Shown here: piece by piece, positions 17,901-25,668 of the stretch | Layout: each line of letters begins with the position of its first letter | Position numbering within the stretch: the stretch's first letter is position 1 | Origin: Betaproteobacteria bacterium UBA7395 | GTDB lineage: Bacteria; Pseudomonadota; Gammaproteobacteria; Burkholderiales; Rhodocyclaceae | Direction of reading: 5' to 3' | Assembly: GCA_002470165.1 (NCBI GenBank) | Contig: DKNF01000065.1 | Coordinates: 1 to 30,182, forward strand | DNA length: 30,182 nt | Notes under the pieces: generated by a model | What the model saw: only the letters and a program-made list of their open reading frames with translations | Told to the model about the DNA's origin: nothing | Databases searched by the model: none | Program-made: the position numbers and the translations under genes

Positions 17901-19995
17901 GGACCTGTGCGGAGACGTCGATTCTCTGACCTTCACCCGGGTTGTCGAGTTCAAATGCCACGCTGCCACGAATCACGTCGCTCTGGGTCATCACGATGGG
18001 GGCGAGCACCTGACCGTTGACGGTGACCAGTAGTTGATCGCCGGCGCGGATGGTCGGGGGGAGGGTGATGCTGACGTCGATCTTTCCCTGCAATTCGGTG
18101 GCGTTGATCCAGCCGTCACTGTTCCTGTCCTCAAGGATGAAGACCTGGGGCGCTCCCGGTTCGCCCAGCATCAGGCGGGCGCTGGCTTCGGCCGGTCCGG
18201 CAGAATTGCCGGCGATGTCGCGGATCGTGGCGGTTGTGACAAAGGTTGTGTCGTCCGCCGTGGGGTTGAATTTGACGTCAAGGTGACCGGCGGCGATGTC
18301 GGCTGCGGTCAGCGTGAACACCTGGTCGACATTGCCGCTACCGGACACCGTCAGCGAATTCCCGACGGCTGCACCGGCAGGAAGCGTTACCCGGACATCG
18401 ATGTCGTTTTCGCGCAGTTCTTCCCGGTTGATGAAACCATCGCCATTCCGGTCTTCGGTGATGGCAACGCTCAGACCGCTGAACACGGTGGTGTCGATGA
18501 TGGCCGAAGCTTCGCCGGTGGGGCTGGTGTTGCCGGCCAGGTCACGGATGAAGGCGGTGACCGTGACGGTTTGCCCGTCGCCTGGATTTGGAATGCCACC
18601 GATATCGACGTGACCGTTGCGGATATCCTGCTGGGTCAGCAGGATCGGCAGGCGGGCGTTGCCATTGACGCTGACGAACAGCCATTCTCCGGCGCGGGCG
18701 CCGGAGGGCAGACCGATGCGGGCATCGATGTCGCCTTGAAGCTCGGCCGCATTGATGTAGCCGTCGCGATTGAGGTCGTCCAGCAGGGTGACGCGCGGCG
18801 CACCGATGTCGCTCGTTTCGATGATGGCGGCAGCGCTGGCCTCATTGGACAGATTTCCGGCCGGGTCGCTGACCTGGGCGCGAACTTCGAGTTTGCTGCC
18901 ATTGCCGGGCGGATCGAGTTCGATTTCCACGCGGCCAGCGTCGATATGGGCCTGGGTCAGTTCGATGGTGATCGTCGAATGCCCAGTCGCCCAGATGGTC
19001 AGCAGATCGCCGGCAATCGCTTCCGGCGGCAGGGTGAATTCAACGTCGACCTTGCCCTGCAATTCCGCCTTGTTGATGTAGCCATCGCCATTGATGTCCT
19101 CGGTGATGGTGACGACCAGTCCCTGCAGGTTGCTGGTGTCGATCTTTGCCGCTGCGCTGCCCCGATCCGAGGCATTGCCGGCCGGGTCGATCAGGTAAGC
19201 GTCGACGACCAGCACGCTGCCATGCGGCGGGATGGGAAAATCGGTGGTGATGTAGCCATTGGCCTTGTCGGCGGCGTTGATCACGATATCGCGGACGATC
19301 GTGCCGTCCGAGACGCGTACGGTATCGCCGACATCGACCAGATCGCGATTGAACTCGACCCTTACATCGGCATTGCCATTGGCTTCGGCGCGGTTGATGA
19401 AGCCGTCGTTGTTGGCATCTTCAACAATGATGACCCGGGGAGCAGCGCCGCCGTTGGGTGGTGTGTCATCGTCCGGAAGCAAGCTTGCGGCGGTCTCTTC
19501 CGGGATGAGCAGTGCCTCGTCCGAGAGCGCGAGGCCGGATCGGTCGCCCGTTCCGAAATTGTAGGCCGTTGCCGTGCCGCCGATTTCCTCCAGGATGCGT
19601 GCGAATTCGATGAAGCTGTGACCGCCTTCGCTGGTGGCGCCTGCTTGCCCTGCGGCCGGTGCTTCTTCGTCCAGTAGTTCGTCGAGCGGTGCATTGCTGG
19701 CAAGGGCCTGGGTAATCTGGCGGAAGCCGTCGTTGTCGGTGCGTATGGCGCTATCGTCCGGCGAACTGGTGCCGGCGACCTCATTGTCAAAGACGACGGT
19801 CTGACTGTTGCCAAGCCGGATCTCGCGGCCGTCGCTCGCGGCCAGAACGATATCGGCGTTGGCGCCGGTGACGACTGTTTCGCCGGGGAGAAGCCTGTCA
19901 CCGGCCTTGAGTTGCCGGCTGGATCCATTTTTCGTGATGGCAAATGCGCTGCCGTTCAGCGAGACCACCTGGGCGATAGGGTTGGTTTGTGACAT
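14962..19995 (-). CDS. LapA-like giant RTX adhesin with retention module
   Basis: A 1677-residue type I secreted surface adhesin. Residues 1-65 form the retention-module start (MSQTNPIAQVVSLNGSAFAI...). PAAG at 113-116, after DELLDEEA, fits the TAAG/PAAG di-Ala site cut by the periplasmic protease LapG. Six Ig-like repeats of about 108 residues span 183-826, each with an EF-hand loop. A T1SS-143-like domain lies at about 830-975 (ends VHIEDDAP). A VWA domain begins at DTNLMIMLDLSASM with MIDAS residues DLSAS at 999-1003. RTX nonapeptides lie near 1510-1560, and the last 110 residues resemble the type I secretion C-terminus. The start at 19995 has GAGGA upstream; an upstream start at 20055 is unlikely. 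No LapD, LapG or dedicated ABC/adaptor genes are in the window. Family placement is by domain pattern. Confidence 0.93.
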   Translation of the reverse strand: MSQTNPIAQVVSLNGSAFAITKNGSSRQLKAGDRLLPGETVVTGANADIVLAASDGREIRLGNSQTVVFDNEVAGTSSPDDSAIRTDNDGFRQITQALASNAPLDELLDEEAPAAGQAGATSEGGHSFIEFARILEEIGGTATAYNFGTGDRSGLALSDEALLIPEETAASLLPDDDTPPNGGAAPRVIIVEDANNDGFINRAEANGNADVRVEFNRDLVDVGDTVRVSDGTIVRDIVINAADKANGYITTDFPIPPHGSVLVVDAYLIDPAGNASDRGSAAAKIDTSNLQGLVVTITEDINGDGYINKAELQGKVDVEFTLPPEAIAGDLLTIWATGHSTITIELTQAHIDAGRVEIELDPPGNGSKLEVRAQVSDPAGNLSNEASAAAIIETSDIGAPRVTLLDDLNRDGYINAAELQGDIDARIGLPSGARAGEWLFVSVNGNARLPILLTQQDIRNGHVDIGGIPNPGDGQTVTVTAFIRDLAGNTSPTGEASAIIDTTVFSGLSVAITEDRNGDGFINREELRENDIDVRVTLPAGAAVGNSLTVSGSGNVDQVFTLTAADIAAGHLDVKFNPTADDTTFVTTATIRDIAGNSAGPAEASARLMLGEPGAPQVFILEDRNSDGWINATELQGKIDVSITLPPTIRAGDQLLVTVNGQVLAPIVMTQSDVIRGSVAFELDNPGEGQRIDVSAQVRDPAGNLGKIGHAGATIDTLAPNGGNAPLVEITEDANGDGRISAAELNGEVDVQVRFDGDKVDIGDIVVVTSGQLTREIQITATDKQAGFVTTHFPPQAHGTTITVEAEIRDPAGNTTPRGEAQALFWTNLIIVDAEVSVSEEGLRHAIPDREGNPHDNTDEPTASGTIGIVNGNAALSLCLAPPSQALYSGGVQIVWSGAGTEDSPLVGRAGALGPEVICARIDSQGNYEVRLLKPIDHPSGNGENIESLQFTIRANDGSQQTEASLTVHIEDDAPLANNQAIRIGDGDGVDTNLMIMLDLSASMNQRTGVKDLAGQELSRLDLAKIAIRDLLDRYDALGDVKVRLVVFGNDGHALGERWLTIDEARLLLAGLEAGNEASNYDAALATAQQAFTSDGKIAGGQNVSYFFSDGEPTIDSSGHPFNYPGQFDPFLGDGIDRDEECAWRQFLNDNDMTSQAIGVGPRSIIIPNQLNPIAWDGQAESDLNGYWIGDFNEMACVFAATVSGPTTLSGSLGGFGADGGHVAALAIGGYLFAYDAQANTIAVSGTSATVSGYQFDPVARTLTVQTTAGETIRIGLCDGSYQYHVAEAPPRGSTTQVEFTLVDNDGDQATGSLQFIGTGTPSTVNVAPVTGIETSNNLLGIIGLDALDLIDLGTRTRFTAVDANNNIAKLEISYRSLINLGPYHLKASHALADELGLNLAIINNPGLLGLILPSSTLVITAKDGGTIDNLALNELLGTVHYEQSLLDVSVLSATSITATDSNGLSSTSSVGSLAEVGLLSTPDQNGRIIEGSSQDDTLTATQEGSRLYGHDGNDVLIGSDGSDLLRGGAGDDALHAGNGNDLLIGGKGNDLLWGGDGSDVFRWEFGDQGTVDTPAIDRIMDFNLHAPVGAGGDIIDLRDLLQGEYHDGFAPGNLTQYLHFETSASGTTIHINPLGNGAAVTQQIVIEGVDFSEGGQFTGNSQIIQNLLQQGKLLVD
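15315..15471 (-). repeat. RTX nonapeptide repeats within the adhesin
   Basis: The encoded protein has consecutive GGxGxDxLx-type units (YGHDGNDVL, RGGAGDDAL, HAGNGNDLL, IGGKGNDLL, WGGDGSDVF). These bind Ca2+ and fold outside the cell, and are typical just before a type I secretion signal. Confidence 0.9.
17518..19449 (-). repeat. Six Ig-like repeats each starting with an EF-hand loop
   Basis: Units begin near residues 188, 294, 402, 510, 618 and 728 of the adhesin (spacing 106-110). Each has a 12-residue loop fitting the EF-hand pattern D-x-N-x-D-G-x-I-x-x-x-E, for example DINGDGYINKAE, and each ends in a 'DPAGN / DLAGN / DIAGN' turn plus an Ile/Ala-rich strand. Units 1 and 6 share features (TDK/ADK..G..TT.FP...HG) that units 2-5 lack. 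Confidence 0.88.
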
Positions 19996-20068
19996 GACTT
20001 GATTCCTCGCACCGAATTTGATGTGCCCTGGATGGGCAGGGGGGGGCTTACGCAAGCTGTTGTATCAA

Positions 20069-20095
20069 ATTATACGATAAAATCAAATTAACCAA
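20069..20095 (-). promoter_or_regulatory. Sigma-70-like promoter candidate for the adhesin operon
   Basis: On the minus strand a perfect -10 TATAAT lies at 20074-20069, and a partial -35 TTGGTT at 20095-20090 with 15 bases between, slightly short. Transcription would start near 20062, leaving about 67 bases of leader before the ATG at 19995. Confidence 0.5.
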
Positions 20096-20314
20096 GCATT
20101 TTCATTTCGTGTTTTGCGTTGTTGTTGTATTCATGGCGGCTCGTTCTACCGCTGCGCTCGATCGCTTTGTCAGCAAAATATCGGGTCGTTATTTATTTAA
20201 GTTATTGTAAAAACGATTTATTTTTCTATTTGGTGGTTTGTTTGCGTGGCGGTCGAGCGTTTGCATGTCTGGAATTTTGCGTATCACTATCGATGAATCG
20301 AGTTATCATATTTG

Positions 20315-20329
20315 AACGAATAGTTCGTT
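20315..20329. promoter_or_regulatory. Palindrome just before the diguanylate cyclase
   Basis: AACGAA-TAG-TTCGTT is a perfect six-base inverted repeat with a three-base spacer, ending three bases before the GAGGTG ribosome binding site. It is a possible operator or leader hairpin; which protein binds it is unknown. Confidence 0.4.
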
Positions 20330-20341
20330 TTGAGGTGTGTC

Positions 20342-22030
20342 ATGCGACTTGAGTCACATCTGCTGGATGAAGCGAAGGCGTCGATACTGGCGGTGGATGA
20401 CACGCCGGCCATTCTTCAGTTGCTCGAACTGGCATTGGGGATCGATTACGAGATCGTTCCCGCGGAATCGGGGCAGGCGGCGCTTGATGCCTTTCGTCAG
20501 CGTCAGTTCGATCTCGTCATGCTTGATCTGATGATGCCGGACATGGATGGCTTTGAGACCTTGAAACGGCTCAAGGAACTGCCATCCTTCGAGGGGACGC
20601 CGGTCATCTTCCTGACTGCCATGGATGATCTGACCAACGAATGCAGTGCCCTGGAACTCGGGGCGGACGATTACATCACCAAGCCGTTCAAGCCGAATCT
20701 GGTTCGTCTCAGAATCGCCAACATCCTGCACCGGGTCCGTTTGCAGCGTTTGTTGTCGTTGGCCCTGGCCGGGGCCGACCAGGGGTTGTGGTCATGGAAT
20801 CTGGATGGCGGGGTAAGAATTGCTTCTGCCTGGAGCCAGCCCTTGACTGTCGATGGTCAGGTCAAGGCGCTCGAGTTCAAGGATTGGCGGGAGGTTTGCC
20901 ACCCCGATGATGTACCTGCCGTAAGCGAAGCCAGTCGCGACTATTTGTCCGGTCTCAAGCCGGCGTTCGAAATCGATGTTCGCCTGCGGCGCCTCGGCGG
21001 GACGTGGACCTGGTTCAATATCCACGGCAAGTTCAGCGGTGCCGAGATGATCATTGGCACCTATCGCAACGTCGAGGCGCGCAAGCAGGCTGAGTTGAAA
21101 CTTCGCGAGAGCGAAGAGCGCTTGCGCCATGTCATGGATGCGACCGGCGAAGGTATCTGGGACTGGGCCGTCCAGGAACCGATCGTTCGGCATAACGCTG
21201 CCTGGTGTCGCTTGTTCGGTCTGGGCGAGGAAACGGCCAATCACCCGGTGGCCGACGTGCTGGCCATGATCAATCCAGATGACCGGCCCGAGGTTGAACG
21301 CCTGCTGCACGAATGCCTGGTCAACGATCAGCCGTTTTCTGCCGAGTACCGTGTACGTCACGTCGATGGATGGGATGTCTGGGTACAGGCACGCGGCAAA
21401 GTCGTCGAGCGTGCCGCTGACGGTTCCCCCTTGCGCATGGTCGGGGCGTTGCAGGATATCTCGGAGAAAAAGCGGATCGAGGAAGAGTATCGCCGTCTGG
21501 CCCTGTTCGATACCTTGACCGGCCTCCCCAATCGCCGCTTGCTGATTGATCGCCTGACCCAGGCCATCGAGCAGAATCGCCGCAATGCGACGCTGGGGGC
21601 GCTGATGTTTATCGATATGGATCGTTTCAAGACGCTCAACGACACCTTGGGCCATGATTACGGCGACATGCTGCTGATCGAGGTGGCTCGCCGCTTGTCG
21701 GGCGCTGTCCGGAAAATGGACACGGCGGCCCGTCTCGGCGGTGACGAATTCGTCATCATGCTGCCGCAGTTGTCGGCGGATGCCGTCATTGCCATGAAAG
21801 ACGCCATGACCGTGGCCAACAAGGTACTGCGCAATCTGGGGGTGCGCTATCAACTGGGCAGTCATGGGCACGACAGCACGCCGAGTATTGGCCTGACCTT
21901 ATTCTCAGGGGCCCATGGCGAGACTGTTGATGGCATTCTCCGGCGCGCCGATGCAGCGATGTACGAGGCCAAGCGGACCGGCCGGAATCGTATCTGCGTC
22001 GATCAGGCATTCGCCCCGGCAAACGCTTAG
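20342..22030 (+). CDS. REC-PAS-PAS-GGDEF diguanylate cyclase
   Basis: A 562-residue cytoplasmic enzyme making c-di-GMP from GTP. It has an N-terminal receiver (ILAVDDTP, Asp62 in LVMLDLMMPDMDG, Lys in YITKPFKP), then two PAS/PAC regions (about 135-255 with CHPDD, and 260-390 ending GALQDISEKKR). The catalytic domain starts at DTLTGLPNRRLL, with the intact GGDEF at 466-470 and inhibitory I-site RKMD at 457-460, so it should be active and product-inhibited. The ATG at 20342 has GAGGTG upstream; a TTG at 20330 would fall inside that site. It is divergent from the adhesin gene and ends convergently with the export operon, sharing four bases. The receiver places it under phosphorelay control; the partner kinase is unknown. 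Confidence 0.93.
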   Translation: MRLESHLLDEAKASILAVDDTPAILQLLELALGIDYEIVPAESGQAALDAFRQRQFDLVMLDLMMPDMDGFETLKRLKELPSFEGTPVIFLTAMDDLTNECSALELGADDYITKPFKPNLVRLRIANILHRVRLQRLLSLALAGADQGLWSWNLDGGVRIASAWSQPLTVDGQVKALEFKDWREVCHPDDVPAVSEASRDYLSGLKPAFEIDVRLRRLGGTWTWFNIHGKFSGAEMIIGTYRNVEARKQAELKLRESEERLRHVMDATGEGIWDWAVQEPIVRHNAAWCRLFGLGEETANHPVADVLAMINPDDRPEVERLLHECLVNDQPFSAEYRVRHVDGWDVWVQARGKVVERAADGSPLRMVGALQDISEKKRIEEEYRRLALFDTLTGLPNRRLLIDRLTQAIEQNRRNATLGALMFIDMDRFKTLNDTLGHDYGDMLLIEVARRLSGAVRKMDTAARLGGDEFVIMLPQLSADAVIAMKDAMTVANKVLRNLGVRYQLGSHGHDSTPSIGLTLFSGAHGETVDGILRRADAAMYEAKRTGRNRICVDQAFAPANA

Positions 22031-23478
22031 CGTATCGCCCACATGCCGAGTTTGCCGGTACTTGCCGCCAGTTGCAGGCGGGCGCTGAGCCAGCCGGAAA
22101 GCGCCTCGATGCGGCGCTGCTCGGCATTGGCCACGGCACTCTGGGCGCTCAGCAGTTCGAGGATGTTGCCGACGCCGGCGCGAAATCGTCCTTCGGCGAC
22201 TTCATAGGAACGACGCGCGCTGTCGAGCAGGGTCTGGGCGGCTTCGATATGGGCCTTCCGGGTATTGAGTGCCTGGTAGCTTTTCCAGACGTCGAGCATG
22301 ACCTGTTGCTCCGTCTTTTCCAGCTCGGCCTGCAGTTGTTCAACCTGACTGTTGGCGGCACGAACCTTGTAGCCGCGCCCAAAGCCCTCGAACAGCGGAA
22401 TGCTCAACTGCATGCCGACGATGTTGTCGCGAAAGACTGCACCGGTGGCTGGATAGCCGGAAATGGGAATGTGCTTGTCCTGCCGGCGTTCGCTGGCTTC
22501 TGCAGAAAACCCGAGCACCGGCCTGCCTTCGGCGCGAACGGCCCGAACCCGGGCCCGGGCGGCGTTTAGTTCGGCGCGGGCGGCTTGCAGCGCAGGGTGA
22601 TGGCTGCCGGCTTCCTCGAACAGGTCGTCGATACTGACGCCGATGCCGGTTTCGGGCAGTTTTTGGGTCCTCTCTGGCAGGAACAGGCGGGTCTTCGGGG
22701 ACAGACCGATGGCCGTGGCCAGGCTGCCGGTGGCATTCTCCAGTTCGCCCTGGGCGCTGACCCGTTTGAGCCGGGCATCCGACAGGGCGACGGCAGCTTG
22801 CAGTTTGTCGGTCAGCGCGCCGGCACCGGCGGCATGTTTGGCAGTCGTTGCCTCCAGATTTTTCCGGGCGGAGTTTTCGGCTTCTTCGCTGGCGCGGAGT
22901 ACGGCCTGTGCGGTCTGTACATCGAAATAACGCTGTGCCGTTTCCAGCAAGGTGCGCTGAATTGTCTGATCGTGGCTGGCGTTGGCCGCATCCAGCAAGG
23001 CCGCTGCCTGCTCCACATTCGCCCGGCGCAAGCCGGTGTCGGCAATGGTCCAGCTGAGTTTGAGACTGGCGGTGCGGGTGCGTGGCTGGGTTTTGGCGTC
23101 CAGCACATCGTAGGGTTTTTCGTAGGTATTGCTGGTCGTCTGGCCTAGATAGCCGAGATTGGCGCTCAGGTTCGGCAGATAGGCGGATCTGGCAACCCCG
23201 AGCTGAGCCGCCTGGATTTTCGCCTGTGCCCAGGCAGCCCGGCTCTGCGGACTCTGGCACAGGGCGCGTTCGATGGCCTCGTGCAGTTGCAGGCTGCCCT
23301 TGGGTTCGTCGAATGCGCAGATGATGGGCGTTTCATCATCAAGCAGAGGCAGTGCGGAGGGGGGCAGGCGGCTTTCGGTCAGGAGCAGGTCGGGGGGATT
23401 GGCGTGGGCAACCCCGGAGCACGCAAGCAGCAGGCAGCCAAACAGGCAGCCGATCCGCAATGCAGTTTTTCCTACCAT
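22027..23478 (-). CDS. TolC-family outer membrane channel of the peptide export operon
   Basis: A 483-residue outer membrane factor of normal size. The signal region MVGKTALRIGCLFGCLLLACSGVAHA allows cleavage after AHA; LLAC could act as a poor lipobox. TolC repeats follow: AQLGVARSAYLPNLSANLGYLGQ in the first half, and RAEGRPVLGFSAEA with SIPLFEGFGRGYKVRAA in the second. The start at 23478 is set by GAGGTGGG and overlaps the ABC transporter end by seven bases. The frame is open far upstream inside the ABC gene, but that part is Arg/His-rich shadow. It would complete a tripartite type I system with the two genes before it. Its TAA overlaps the convergent cyclase TAG within TTAG (22027-22030). 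Confidence 0.92.
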   Translation of the reverse strand: MVGKTALRIGCLFGCLLLACSGVAHANPPDLLLTESRLPPSALPLLDDETPIICAFDEPKGSLQLHEAIERALCQSPQSRAAWAQAKIQAAQLGVARSAYLPNLSANLGYLGQTTSNTYEKPYDVLDAKTQPRTRTASLKLSWTIADTGLRRANVEQAAALLDAANASHDQTIQRTLLETAQRYFDVQTAQAVLRASEEAENSARKNLEATTAKHAAGAGALTDKLQAAVALSDARLKRVSAQGELENATGSLATAIGLSPKTRLFLPERTQKLPETGIGVSIDDLFEEAGSHHPALQAARAELNAARARVRAVRAEGRPVLGFSAEASERRQDKHIPISGYPATGAVFRDNIVGMQLSIPLFEGFGRGYKVRAANSQVEQLQAELEKTEQQVMLDVWKSYQALNTRKAHIEAAQTLLDSARRSYEVAEGRFRAGVGNILELLSAQSAVANAEQRRIEALSGWLSARLQLAASTGKLGMWAIR

Positions 23479-25634
23479 TGCCCACCTCGGGCGATACGCT
23501 CGAGATCGAGCTCTCTGGCCGGGATGTCGCGGATGATCCGCCCCTGGTCGAGAATGACCACCCGGTCTGCGCTGGCAATGGTTTCCGGACGATGGGCGAC
23601 GATGATGCGGGTGATGTTCAGTCCCTTGATTGCGGTGTTGACCCGCTTTTCGCAGGAAATATCGAGGTGGCTGGTCGCCTCGTCGAGGAACAGGATGCTT
23701 GGCCGTTTGTACATGGCCCGCGCCAGCAGGACGCGCTGCTTCTGACCACCGGAAAGCGCGGTGCCCATGTCGCCGATCAGGGTGTTGTAACCCATCGGCA
23801 TTTCCATGATCTCGTCGTGGATGGCGGCAAGCTTTGCGCATTCCTCGATGCGGGCGGGCTCGGGATGATGGTCGAAGAAGCTGATGTTGTCGGCGATCGA
23901 CCCGGCAAACAGGACGTCGTCCTGAAGAACGGTACCGACCATCTCGCGCAGGGCGCCGATACCGACCTGATTGACGCTGGTGCCACCGATCAGGACATCG
24001 CCCTCGGTCGGAGTCCGGATGCCGAGCATGGTGCTGATCAGGGTGGATTTGCCACAGCCCGAGGGGCCGATGATGGCGATCGATTCGCCCGGATGTACGG
24101 TCAGGTCGATGCCATCGAGTACCCACGGTTCGCCATCGGCGTAGCGGTAGCGAAGCGCCTTCAGTTCGATGGAGGCTTCCGGAGTGCCATGACTTCCGGG
24201 CGTTGAAATCGATTTTTCGGCATGGCTTTCCGGGGTCGCGAAGACGATATCGGCCAGACGTTCGCCCTGCAGTTGCAGCATCTTGATTTCGACCAGCTTG
24301 TCGATCAGGGCGCTGACGCGTGAGTCGAACTGATCCTTGTAGGCGCTGAACGCCATCAGCGCGCCGACGGTAAAGTGCCCGTCAAGAATGAGCTTGGCGC
24401 CGAGCCAGATGACAAGGATACGTTCCACACCGAACAGCAGGCCGTTGGCCAGGCGATAGAAAATCTGCAGTTTCTGGTTGCGCAGATCGGCATTGATCTG
24501 GTCGACGAGCAGGCTCAGCCAGGTCGAACGTCTTTCTTCCTGGCGCTGAAACAGCTTGATGCTGCGAACACCGCGTACGGTTTCGAGAAAATGGCTCTGT
24601 TGCTTGGCTGCATGGATGATCTGTTCTTCGGTGGCGTTGCGCAACGGCCGGTACCAGAGCCAGCGGACAACGCCGTAGAGCGCCATGGCGCCAACCGCGA
24701 TCCACGCCAGCGGCGGGCTGTAGATGAACATCACGATCAAGGTCACGATGGTCATCGCACCATCGAGAATGCCTTCGACAAAAGCGGTGGTCAGCGTTTT
24801 CTGGATGACATCGATCGAACTGAAACGGGAGACGACATCGCCCAGGTGGCGTTTCTCGAAATACTCGACCGGCAGACGCAGCAAATGGGTGAACACATTC
24901 GCCCGCCACTGGATGTTCAGGGTCGTCGACATATGCATGATGACCCACGAACGCAGTGCCGAAATGCCCTGTTGCATCAGCATCAGCAAACCGAATCCGA
25001 TGGCCAGCGTACTCAGGAGATCCCGGTCGCCGGAGACGATGACGTTATCGATGACCCACTGGAGGAAAAACGGGCTGACCAGGGCAAAGACTTCGAGCGA
25101 TACGGCAAGCAACAGGATCTGGCCGAGCGAGCGGTAGAGGCCGGTGACGTGCCCCATCAACTGGCGCAGCCGGACTCGTTGCTTCAAGGTGACGGCCTTG
25201 AACTCGGTATTCGGCCACAACTCCAGCGCGACGCCGGTGAACTGACCGGAAACCTCGTCGAGCTTCAGCTTGCGCACGCCAAAGGCCGGGTCGTGAATGG
25301 TCACCGTGTTGCGGTCGACCTCCTTGAGTACGACAAAGTGATTGAAGTTCCAGTGCAGGATGCAGGGCAGGCGCAGTTGCGGCAGATCTTCAAGGTCGAG
25401 CTTGATCGGGCGGGTGGCGAGGTTCAGCGACTGCGCCATCTGCATCAGGTGTCCCAGCGTGCTGCCCTTGATCGAGACCAGGAACAGGCGGCGGAGCGTG
25501 GCCAGGTCGGTGCGCAGGCCGTGATAGCCGGCAACCATGGCGATGCTGGCCAGGCCGCATTCGGTGGCCTCCGTTTGCAGGATTTGCGGCAGCTTGCGGC
25601 GCAGGCCGAAGGATAGGTTTTCTAGAAAGGACAT
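23472..25634 (-). CDS. C39-peptidase ABC transporter (bacteriocin-type processing exporter)
   Basis: A 720-residue half-transporter. Residues 1-130 form a C39 cysteine protease domain with Gln20 and Cys26 in LQTEATECGLAS, His99 in NHFVVLKEVD and Asp115 in TIHDPAFG, so the catalytic set is intact, unlike the degenerate domain in LapB/HlyB. Transmembrane helices follow (about 160-430). The ATPase has Walker A GPSGCGKST, signature LSGGQKQRVLLARA, Walker B ILFLDEATS and switch AHRPE. Such enzymes cut substrates after a double glycine and export the mature peptide through an adaptor and TolC. It starts 34 bases after the adaptor gene and overlaps the TolC gene. The likely substrate is the GG-leader peptide at 27116-27331. 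Confidence 0.94.
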   Translation of the reverse strand: MSFLENLSFGLRRKLPQILQTEATECGLASIAMVAGYHGLRTDLATLRRLFLVSIKGSTLGHLMQMAQSLNLATRPIKLDLEDLPQLRLPCILHWNFNHFVVLKEVDRNTVTIHDPAFGVRKLKLDEVSGQFTGVALELWPNTEFKAVTLKQRVRLRQLMGHVTGLYRSLGQILLLAVSLEVFALVSPFFLQWVIDNVIVSGDRDLLSTLAIGFGLLMLMQQGISALRSWVIMHMSTTLNIQWRANVFTHLLRLPVEYFEKRHLGDVVSRFSSIDVIQKTLTTAFVEGILDGAMTIVTLIVMFIYSPPLAWIAVGAMALYGVVRWLWYRPLRNATEEQIIHAAKQQSHFLETVRGVRSIKLFQRQEERRSTWLSLLVDQINADLRNQKLQIFYRLANGLLFGVERILVIWLGAKLILDGHFTVGALMAFSAYKDQFDSRVSALIDKLVEIKMLQLQGERLADIVFATPESHAEKSISTPGSHGTPEASIELKALRYRYADGEPWVLDGIDLTVHPGESIAIIGPSGCGKSTLISTMLGIRTPTEGDVLIGGTSVNQVGIGALREMVGTVLQDDVLFAGSIADNISFFDHHPEPARIEECAKLAAIHDEIMEMPMGYNTLIGDMGTALSGGQKQRVLLARAMYKRPSILFLDEATSHLDISCEKRVNTAIKGLNITRIIVAHRPETIASADRVVILDQGRIIRDIPARELDLERIARGGQW

Positions 25635-25668
25635 TGCTGGCCTGGGGCTAATGGTCGTTGAATACCGG

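Larger units (their letters stand above)
19996..20341. promoter_or_regulatory. AT-rich divergent spacer between adhesin and diguanylate cyclase
   Basis: These 346 bases hold no convincing gene and are clearly more AT-rich than the rest of the window, especially 20060-20110 and 20190-20240. They contain the adhesin promoter candidate and two short palindromes: TCGAT-GA-ATCGA at 20290-20301 and AACGAA-TAG-TTCGTT at 20315-20329. The short reading frame on the plus strand has no codon character. A-tract-like runs could bind H-NS/IHF-type proteins, which is inference. Confidence 0.6.

Noticed and set aside
17518..19449. Regular repeats considered as a possible CRISPR or satellite array
   Set aside because: They are roughly 324-base coding repeats in frame with the adhesin, with no short identical repeats or spacers.
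15673..19677. Two plus-strand open frames of over 540 codons opposite the adhesin
   Set aside because: They mirror the adhesin repeats and vanish at repeat borders; antisense artefacts.
20119..20352. Plus-strand frame of 77 codons in the adhesin-cyclase spacer
   Set aside because: It lies in AT-rich regulatory DNA, has no ribosome binding site and overlaps the cyclase start.
23479..24126. Upstream in-frame extension of the TolC-family gene, which would give a 699-residue protein
   Set aside because: The extra 216 residues are Arg/His/Pro-rich and lie antiphase inside the ABC transporter gene; the signal peptide and ribosome binding site at 23478 mark the true start.
23472..25634. Idea that the C39 ABC transporter is the adhesin exporter (LapB role)
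   Set aside because: Its protease residues are intact while LapB-type domains lack the Cys, the adhesin has no GG leader, and a GG peptide heads the operon; sharing cannot be fully excluded.
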